From positions 20,724,967 to 20,788,966 of the forward strand of contig JADWOT020000006.1 of NCBI GenBank assembly GCA_036345935.2: a stretch of DNA of 64,000 nucleotides, in the 5' to 3' direction. The DNA comes from Taenia hydatigena. Lineage: Eukaryota > Platyhelminthes > Cestoda > Cyclophyllidea > Taeniidae. Position numbers and translations under genes: made by a program. How positions within the stretch are numbered: the stretch's first letter is position 1; every line of letters starts with the position of its first letter. Shown one piece after another: positions 58,866 through 64,000 of the stretch. The notes under the pieces are model-generated. The model ran no database searches and was not told where the DNA came from. It worked only from the letters and a program-made list of their open reading frames with translations.

Positions 58866-61680
58866 ATGGACGATCTGTTTTCCGGATGCGGCACCATAAA
58901 GCTAGACGCCTCCTCACTGTTTAGTGAGGTGCCCGATAAGGACGAAACTGACGAGTCGGTAAATGAAAAAGGCAAATCTGCGAGCTTCCCTAGCCGTCCC
59001 CCGATAACATATACTCCGACCTCAAATGATTCTGACAACCTTCCTGGCTTCGACCTAACCGCTGGCAACGAGTGGCACTATCCTGTTGGTGTCGAACTGC
59101 GAACTTATCAGTTCGTAATTGCTGAGAGGTGTCTCTATCAAAATAGCCTAGTCTGCGTTCCCACTGGCTTGGGGAAGACTCTTATTGCGGCTGTCGTTCT
59201 GCATAACTTCCTTCGTTGGTACCCTACCGGCTGTGTGGTCTTTATGGCCCCCACTCGACCCCTTGTCTCTCAACAAATGACAGCTTGTCGTGATTTTACC
59301 GGTCTCTCCATTTCTGGGACGCAGACAGCCGTGGCCGTTGAATTGACGGGCACAACGTCACCTCAGCAACGAGCAGCTCTTTGGAATGGTCCACACCGTG
59401 CGTTCTTCCTCACACCGCAAGTTATTGTTAATGACCTCGCTACTGGTATTTGTCCTGCTACTTCGATCCGCTGTATGGTCATCGATGAGGCCCATAAGGC
59501 AACTGGAAATCATGCCTATTGTCAGGTAGGGTACTCCCGAATAATTTCTTTTTGTGTAGGTGATGCGTTCAATTACAGGGACGCCCTACAACCACAGGCA
59601 ATTTCGTGTGGTTGCACTCTCAGCAACCCCAGCTTCTGATCTTTTGGGTGCCCAAGCCGTAATAGCAAACCTTCTCATTGCTCATCTCGAAGTCCGCACG
59701 GAATCTAGCCCTGATGTTCGTGAGTATTGTCATCAGCGGGCTATCGAGACCATCGTTGTATGTCTAGATTCACAACTTTCCGGCTTCAAAAAACGCCTCT
59801 GTGATCTCGCGCGTCCACCATTTCAACGCCTGTGTGAACACAAGGCACTGTGGGCTTCAAATTCCAATCAACGACCCAATCCTGAAGCTTTTGCACCCTT
59901 TACACTGATAAAAGCCCGAGAAGCTTTCACTCGAAGTCATTCCTCCTCACCCTTCGTTGGCGTAGTTCTTCGAGACTTCCGGCTGGCCACGTGCTTCGCT
60001 CGAGCCCTCCAACTCCTCACACAATATGGCCTTCGCCCTGTGTATCAGTATCTACTCACCAATATCGGATCGTCTATCGATCTGGCCCAGGTGTCAGGAC
60101 TACAGGAGTTCATCGCTGATCTCGGTAGTGCCCTTGGAGTTACCGAGGCTACAGCAGGAATGAGTCAATTGCCCCTTGTTGCGGGTCATCCAAAATTGCT
60201 CAAACTCCGCGACGTGCTGATTGAGCACTTTTCAGGTGCTACTGAGCGCTCTCTAAGTCAGCGGGGTACTCGGGCAATAGTTTTCACACAGTACCGTGAC
60301 TCTGTTTCTGACATAATGCACATGCTGAAAGCCTACTCACCCACTTTGCGGCCCGCAGTATTTGTAGGTCAGTCCTCTTCTTCGTCTTCAGAGGGTCAAC
60401 ACCACTCAAAGAAGCGAAACACTCAGCGAGATCAACTCCAGGTAATGGAGCTGTTTCGGGAGGGTCGTGTCAACATTCTCATTTCGACTTGCATCGGTGA
60501 AGAAGGTTTAGACGTAGGTCAAGTGGATCTTATCGTCTGTTTCGACGCGCCCAGGTCACCATCTCGTTTGATTCAGCGTTTGGGTAGAACTGGGCGTAAG
60601 CGCTCTGGGCGTGTGGTGGTCCTCCTCACACAGGGTCGGGAACAAGCTAATTTCTCTCTTAGTATGGCTCGCTCCAACACTGTTCATGACGCCTTGTTAC
60701 AAGGTCAGACTACGCAGAAACTAATTTTTTATCCACACAATCCTCGAATGGTACCCCTGGGAGTTAATCCTTCTCCTGTACTTTGGAAACCTTCGACTCA
60801 TTCAGAAACTGGCGCTTTCGCCAATCACAAAGCTGTGGCAAATTGCGGGAAGAGATATCCAACACCTCCTCCAAATCTCCGATTCTCTGTTTGTGAAGCA
60901 TCTGCTCTCCTATCACTCAGTCAAGACGGTACGGAGAGCAAGGACACATTTACGCGACGCTACTCGGTAAATCGGTGGATTCCGTCTATTCGCGAGGGCT
61001 TTCAGACGGAGGTCTCAGGTCCGTCAACAACCACATGGCACTTAGTTGCCTCACTGCGACTCCTCGAACTGCATCGAAGGGGCCAAACACACGCCATGTA
61101 TCATGCCATGGGTATCCGGAAAGTTGATATGATTAGTTCTTTATCTGATCTGCCTCCTTCGTTATCCCAGTTTACACAAACTGCTTTGAGGGAACATGTA
61201 GAGTTATCTCTTTCACCTACATCACAAGATCCGCCTAAGCCAAGCCCATTGGTTAACTCGTCAATCCGATTCTTTCGTGGGCTTGTATCGAAATCCTTAA
61301 TGGTCGATCCGCAAATCCATACATCCGGTGAACTTATTCTTCCTGACGTTGTTCCGGTAAGGGGAATAACGTTAGAGGGTCTGAACAGGGGGCTTGAAAG
61401 GATGATTTCATCTGGAATCGTTTCCTCCACTCACGAATGCCAAGCTGCAATGTGTCCGAAATCCACGATCCGTGACTCAGCTTTCAGTTTACCTGTGTCA
61501 ATTTCGTCAGCGTCTTTTCGTCTGCCGTCGCCATTGAACTCTCCTCCGGCTAAGAAGCTACGTGCACTGATTGTTGCACAGAAGACTGCTTCAGGTGTTT
61601 CAAATGCGATCGACGACTTGCAACCCAACCTAAAATTGCGTCTCAGTGACGACTTGGATGACTTTCTTAACTCGTTTTGA
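58866..61680 (+). CDS. FANCM: FANCM-type DNA translocase/helicase (Fanconi anaemia group M)
   Basis: Exons 58866-59525 and 59560-61680 join in phase 0 to 926 residues. FANCM, Mph1 and Hef are superfamily-2 translocases that remodel stalled replication forks and D-loops. Motifs: Q-like ELRTYQ, Walker A PTGLGKT (99-105), Ia APTRPLV, Ib LTPQVIVND, DEAH (207-210), SATP (241-244), IV VFTQYRDSV (461-469), V STCIGEEGLDVG and VI QRLGRTGRKR (559-568). A helical Hef-type insert lies between the two RecA-like folds. YPHNPRMVPLGVNP after motif VI is close to FANCM. The later Leu-rich segment (about residues 720-750) may correspond to the MHF-binding region. The protein ends in an acidic LDDFLNSF and lacks the C-terminal ERCC4-like nuclease fold and helix-hairpin-helix found in vertebrate FANCM, which bind FAAP24. 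The ATG follows an in-frame stop at TAG 58863. Confidence 0.92.
59526..59559 (+). other. 34-nt mini-intron, FANCM gene
   Basis: GT-AG in phase 0. Splicing gives NHAYCQVMRSITG, the expected sequence after DEAH. Reading through leads to a stop at 59639. Confidence 0.88.
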
Positions 61681-62162
61681 TGGGCTGGTTTTTTGTTTAG
61701 ACTTCGTAGGCTATTTGATTAAGATACGCAAGATTCGTTCGCCTTTGATTACTGGTAAGTAATCTTTATGTTCTCAAATGCCAACTTAGGAATCAGAGTG
61801 AGTCCTCCAGAAAGTGTTGAATCTTTTGGAGCACAAGAGAAAGCACTTGCATTATTCGTCAACATGGATAAACAGGAGGGCTTAATAACGCGTCTCGGGT
61901 AGACCAAAAGCCGTTTGTAAGTGAGATTATGTCCCTTCTAAACACGAATACAAATTTATGCCCATCCCATTCACAAAGAAAGCCATGACAATTACTTCTG
62001 TCTTTCCCACCTTGCGCTTCACTGCATTATTGTTTTCTGATGACTCTAATTTGCTATACAATGTTACATCCATCCAGAAATCAGAAAAAAACTGAAAAGT
62101 AAGCAAACGCAAATTGAAGAAATTTGTAGACAACCTTACGTACGTACAATCGCATGTCGCAA
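61681..62162. other. FANCM 3' region
   Basis: Contains the FANCM 3' UTR. A minus-strand open stretch (61927-62094) preceded by a good acceptor could be a second exon of the small reading frame described next, but no donor in matching phase was found. Confidence 0.35.
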
Positions 62163-62534
62163 TCACTTAGGGGATTTGTACTTTTTACTTTCCGTATCTA
62201 GGTCAACATTCTTCGGAGAGTTGCTCCTAGGCGGAGGCTCGGAACGCGAGATCTGGACTGCATTCAGTGATATCTCTCCCTTCATTTGATTTTTACCTTC
62301 ATTTTTCTGAGCTTTGGGGATGCTGACTTTCTTAGTATCTACTTTATGATGACATGATTTTTTGCTTGCAACTACCGCTTTGTGATGCAGAATACCAAAC
62401 CATTTCAAGAAATATAAATCATTGCACTGAGATGGTTCGAGTTTTGCTTCTTTCTCTTCATTGCTGATGATGGGCTCGAAGCCATGCACAATTTTTGGCT
62501 TGGGGTACCTTTTTCTATTCATCGACGGCTGCAA
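62163..62534 (-). CDS. Small basic protein, uncertain; weak likeness to HP1 chromo-shadow domain
   Basis: A 123-codon frame with ATGs at 62534 and 62522. It is rich in Lys and Ser with no hydrophobic segment. The middle (LEPSQCNDLYFLKWFG, then VVASKKSC) loosely follows the HP1 chromo-shadow pattern (G-F...LEP...DLMFLMKW...), and the C-terminal half is basic and low-complexity, as in nuclear proteins. A following minus-strand stretch (VIVMAFFVNGMG, 61927-62094) loosely resembles the end of that fold but cannot be joined in phase. It could be a lineage-specific gene, a decayed HP1 copy or chance. Confidence 0.35.
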   Translation of the reverse strand: MQPSMNRKRYPKPKIVHGFEPIISNEEKEAKLEPSQCNDLYFLKWFGILHHKAVVASKKSCHHKVDTKKVSIPKAQKNEGKNQMKGEISLNAVQISRSEPPPRSNSPKNVDLDTESKKYKSPK

Positions 62535-64000
62535 TCGTTTGTCGCGATAAGCGAATTGAGCGAGTTAAACAACCATCATCTGAAGAATAGAGCATGCAGT
62601 TGCAAGCATATCTTGCGCCTACAATACAGCTGAAAGACCAGAGTTACTAAAATAACACGGGATTGCAGTGCTAATCATTGTATTCTTATTTATTTAAATT
62701 TTCAATGAAAATAATTGGGTTAGAACAACTCCCTGATGTGGCAGAGAATCGTATCATCGCTTATTAATTTTCGATTTCATCGGAAAAGTTCACCTTCATA
62801 AACAAGCTAACTAATGGCCAGGTTTCAGGTTAGATGGATATTGCATATCTTTCGCCTATAGCTTCAATGGGGTCTCGTGAAGGCGAAGAAGAAGCATATC
62901 ATGTACTTCGCACGCGCAGAAGTTTTCTTTGTCTATTCACGTCGCCTAGATGCTAATCCATCCTGTAGATATACTATGGCGGCGCTCTCAAGCACTAGTT
63001 TTGAAACCGAATGTTAAACAAATATACATTGCTGCACCTGTTGGCTCATAGGGTTAGCAAATTGCGTCATTTGTGAGGAACACAAACCAGATAACAGAGG
63101 TCAATTTTATATGCGGATTTTTTCTTGAAAGTTGCATTTTATTTGTGAGTAATACAGATCCTTATCTTTCACTTTCATTTATAGCAATGATGGCAACTAA
63201 AACTAAAACATTAGCACTGCTTAGCAAAGAAGCAATTTGCCTACATGCTTGAGTTGCAGGCTCATAATCGACGTTTGATATATTATGTCAAACCATTTAT
63301 CGTTACAATGCTCCTGTCTTTTATGTAATTGGTTGCGTGAAGGACAGTTTTGGTAGGTCAACTTACAAATCTGTCCTGTGCCGGCAGAAACAGTGATATC
63401 CCTGTTCTGCTCTTGCTGGTGCCAAAGCAACATTTGGCTTAGCGAAGGAATCTAGTGCCTCTCAGGTTTCGTGAATGACCAGTAATTATTAGTTACTTTG
63501 TAATATGCATTTTAATTCCAGATACAATATCAACTTATTTAACATACGAAAATCCGCTCCACCTTAGTGTTACATTCTGCGCTTTCTCTCACTGCGGAGA
63601 CTACTTTGGGTTCATTGAAAACCGGCGTCACGTCCGCATATACCAAACCTCCGACCTCCTGTATTTTTAAGCTAACGGAACTATTAATTTATTTATTGCT
63701 AGTGGCTAACAGTTTGCATTATAAATATGCGATTCGCAGATTATGTATATTGCCTTTATGGTATTGCTTGCTTCCTAATTGCAAAGCTCTCGAAGACTCG
63801 ATTAAACACACCATTTGGAATTTGAAATCAAATGAACGGTGGTGATACCGTTGCTCGACTAACGCCTGAAGTGAAATACCTCTTTTAGAATTTGCAGCGT
63901 TCTAATCGCCAGATTGCATTTGACTTCTTCTAATAATAGCCTCTTGTGATTTGTTTTCTCTTCCCATCTACTAACCCTCTTAACCATTTCATTCTTTAGT
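62535..64000. other. Right end of window, no recognisable gene
   Basis: The open frames (63221-63433 minus, 63567-63845 plus) lack domains and splice partners. Part of a gene extending beyond the window cannot be excluded. Confidence 0.4.

Noticed and set aside
63567..63845. 92-codon plus-strand frame near the right edge
   Set aside because: No ATG-supported conserved content, domain or splice partner. It is AT-rich and compatible with chance.
1..64000. CRISPR arrays, rRNA, tRNA genes or operon structure
   Set aside because: No regularly spaced direct repeats, rRNA-like blocks or convincing tRNA cloverleaf were seen. The gene structure is that of a eukaryote.

Overview
The window is eukaryotic genomic DNA, almost certainly from a flatworm and most likely a taeniid tapeworm (Taenia/Echinococcus group). 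This is inferred from three things: intron-rich metazoan genes with many introns of only 30-36 nt, a known hallmark of cestode genomes; several copies of a miniature LTR retroelement (TRIM) that fits the Ta-TRIM family described from taeniids; and predicted proteins that resemble their human counterparts closely enough for exons to be joined by homology and splice phase. All exon joins come from reading GT/GC-AG sites, codon phase and remembered family motifs. No alignment was run.

Layout, left to right: 1-2560 gene-poor with one solo LTR on the minus strand; 2615-4003 (+) an intronless CFAP53-type ciliary coiled-coil gene; 4004-8454 non-coding, with a nested cluster of TRIM copies at 6621-7896; 8455-17939 (+) a TMEM62-type calcineurin-like phosphoesterase with C-terminal membrane segments; 18801-18986 another solo LTR; 19541-30249 (+) an MBOAT lysophospholipid acyltransferase of the LPCAT3/MBOAT5 type, split by a 5.45-kb intron; 32307-41241 (+) a large low-complexity nuclear protein with an AT-hook-like motif and two C2H2-type zinc fingers, whose introns carry clusters of CCAAT boxes; 43814-49600 (-) a GH35 lysosomal-type beta-galactosidase; 50458-51354 a second full-length TRIM; 52555-54895 (-) POLR3D, the RPC4 subunit of RNA polymerase III; 55296-57988 (-) the DHHC palmitoyltransferase ZDHHC16; 58866-61680 (+) a FANCM-type DNA translocase, divergent from ZDHHC16; 62163-62534 (-) a small uncertain reading frame; then 1.5 kb without a recognisable gene.

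The genes are unrelated housekeeping functions: cilia, lipid remodelling, glycan degradation, Pol III transcription, S-acylation and replication-fork repair. They do not form a pathway. The less ordinary signals are a three-layer nested TRIM insertion whose target-site duplications can all be read, a set of very small introns (one 30 nt long that interrupts a metal-binding motif, another with GC-AG ends), and repeated CCAAT clusters in the introns of the zinc-finger gene. I found no sign of a wholly new system.
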